64,000 bases of DNA from Natranaerofaba carboxydovora (GTDB lineage: Bacteria; Bacillota; Natranaerobiia; Natranaerobiales; Natranaerofabaceae), in the NCBI RefSeq assembly GCF_022539405.1, contig NZ_CP054394.1, forward strand, positions 498,501 to 562,500. Reading direction: 5' to 3'. The first letter of the stretch is position 1. Each line of letters begins with the position of its first letter. Position numbers and translations under genes: made by a program. A model generated the notes under the pieces. It saw only the letters and a list, made by a program, of their open reading frames with translations, did not search any database and was not told the origin of the DNA. This document shows positions 62,866 through 64,000 of the stretch, in pieces.

Positions 62866-64000
62866 TGTTTGTGGCAAAATAGAAATGGAGAAAATGGCAA
62901 GATAAAAATCCCGTAAAAATTGGAAAAAAAGTCATTGCCAGCATCCCAAAAATATCATACCCTTCTAATTGTAATCTACCAAAAAACAGTTAGAAGGAGG
63001 AAAAGAAAGGATGCTGACAATGACTCAACAGTATAATATCAAATACTTATCATTTCATAAAGGAAAAAAGTACAGCGAAATTAGCAGGGAAACAGGCCAT
63101 GATTTCAAAACTGTGAAAAAATACGCCGAGAAGGAAGGTTTTAATGATAGTCCTCCCCGGAGAAAGAAAAAAAGTTCAAAACTTGACCCTTTTAAACCAA
63201 CTATTGATCAGTGGTTAAATGAAGATACAAAAGCTCCAGTAAAACAGCGGCATACAGCTAAAAGAATATACGATAGATTAAAAGAGGAATTTAAGGAAAA
63301 ATTTAATGTTTCTGAAAGAGTCGTTAGATATTACGTATCAGCTAAAAAGAGAGAAATATTTGGTGATAGTGAAGCTTATCTTCCCCTTGAACATCCTTCT
63401 GGGGAAGCTCAAGTGGACTTTGGCGAGTCACTAATTTATGAAAACGGCAAAGAAATCAAAGGGCATTCTCTAGTCTTATCGTTTCCCCATAGCAATGTAG
63501 CTTACGAGCAAGTTTTCAGGGGCCAAAACCAGGAATGTTTGTTGGAAGGGCTGCAGAGGATATTCAAATATATAAACGGTGTTCCCACAAAGATTTGGTT
63601 TGATAATCTATCTGCTGCAGTGAAAGAAATTAAGAAAAAAGGTGAAAGAGAGTTAATCGAACAATTTGAAAAATTTGCCCTTCATTACGGGTTTCTCCAC
63701 AACTTTTGTAATGCCGGCAAATCAAATGAAAAAGGTCATGTGGAAAACAAAGTAGGCTTCACCAGGCTAAATCATTTTGTCCCCGTTCCTTCCGTATCTG
63801 ACATAGAAGATTTGAATGAAGAACTTTTTCAAAAAGCAGAAAACGACGCCCAAAAACTGCACTACAAAAAACAAAAGAAAGAAGCAGAGCTATTTGAAGA
63901 GGATAAAAATTGCTTACTTAAATTACCGGACAAGCCTTTTGATATTGGCCGATTGGTAAAAGTAAAAACAAATAAATATGGAAAAGTTGAATTAGATAAA
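62866..64000 (+). mobile_element. IS21-family element B, copy 2, running off the window
   Basis: Begins TGTTTGTGGCAAAATAG and is collinear and nearly identical with the reverse complement of 49643 leftward. It is on the plus strand, opposite to copy 1. The flanking bases before it are ccctggag, so its target duplication would have to be sought beyond the window. The interval 62743-62865 before it contains no gene. Confidence 0.93.
63011..64000 (+). CDS. istA: IS21-family transposase IstA (element B, copy 2), 3' end beyond window
   Basis: ATG 63011 begins MLTMTQQYNIKYLSFHKGKK; 330 codons are visible with no stop. It includes the HTH and most of the DDE core (GEAQVDFGESLIY, EKGHVENKVGF). Differs from copy 1 at Gly versus Asp near residue 39 (one A to G change). 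Confidence 0.93.
   Translation, partial: MLTMTQQYNIKYLSFHKGKKYSEISRETGHDFKTVKKYAEKEGFNDSPPRRKKKSSKLDPFKPTIDQWLNEDTKAPVKQRHTAKRIYDRLKEEFKEKFNVSERVVRYYVSAKKREIFGDSEAYLPLEHPSGEAQVDFGESLIYENGKEIKGHSLVLSFPHSNVAYEQVFRGQNQECLLEGLQRIFKYINGVPTKIWFDNLSAAVKEIKKKGERELIEQFEKFALHYGFLHNFCNAGKSNEKGHVENKVGFTRLNHFVPVPSVSDIEDLNEELFQKAENDAQKLHYKKQKKEAELFEEDKNCLLKLPDKPFDIGRLVKVKTNKYGKVELDK

Noticed and set aside
1-64000. CRISPR array or rRNA operon
   Set aside because: No regularly spaced direct repeats and no rRNA-like sequence were seen anywhere in the window.

Overview
This window is AT-rich, low-GC Firmicute-type DNA, probably from an anaerobic, halophilic or alkaliphilic clostridium such as the Natranaerobiales or Halanaerobiales. 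The evidence is Shine-Dalgarno sites of the AGGAGG/GGAGGTG type with many TTG and GTG starts, sigma-A-like promoters, YwbE, RemA and AcuA homologues, very acidic secreted proteins, copper-amine-oxidase-type stalk domains, and an H-NOX chemoreceptor of the kind found in strict anaerobes. The species assignment is inference.

Bases 1-34.6k are mostly ordinary, intact chromosome. In order they hold a GIY-YIG protein (cut by the window edge), YwbE, the GTPase YchF, a MacB-type ABC exporter, a patatin phospholipase and an H-NOX/methyl-accepting receptor. Next comes a divergent metal block (7.7-18.9k). Its leftward arm is a nicotianamine-synthase-like methyltransferase, a flippase-like membrane protein, FeoA, FeoB and a BASS-family permease, behind a Fur-box-like site. 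Its rightward arm is a second methyltransferase and a complete nickel/peptide-type ABC importer, behind a direct repeat of GTGTYAC half-sites on the predicted transcription start. After that come a CBS/cyclic-nucleotide/DUF294 regulator, an ABC-2 exporter with a decayed MarR gene but intact operator, an asparagine/aspartate catabolic operon (asparaginase, aspartase, transporter and an unrecognised protein), an enoyl-CoA hydratase, a secreted beta-helix-like protein, another methyltransferase, AcuA and an HD-domain protein.

Bases 34.6-64k are a decaying accessory region. There are three IS21-family elements. IS21-A (35484-37947) has split a PD-(D/E)XK-like gene with a 5-bp target duplication. 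IS21-B (47212-49643) has split an ECF sigma factor gene with an 8-bp duplication. A nearly identical copy of IS21-B enters at 62866 in the opposite orientation and runs off the window. Removing each complete element and one duplication copy restores the interrupted reading frame. Around them are many frameshifted or truncated genes, several PAS-based c-di-GMP or phosphatase regulators, a RemA paralogue, a uracil/hypoxanthine-DNA glycosylase-like protein, small lipoproteins and small membrane proteins.

Near 58.6k a GC-rich intergenic island looks like a structured RNA. It contains an anticodon-arm-like segment resembling selenocysteine tRNA, but no complete tRNA can be folded. The window ends with a family of secreted stalk-domain proteins; two share an unrecognised C-terminal domain and one carries a CAP/SCP domain.

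The best candidate for an undescribed system is the divergent Fur/NikR-like-controlled metal block. It combines a nicotianamine-synthase-like enzyme, a second methyltransferase, a family-5 importer, Feo and possible exporters, but lacks the racemase and opine dehydrogenase of known opine-metallophore loci.
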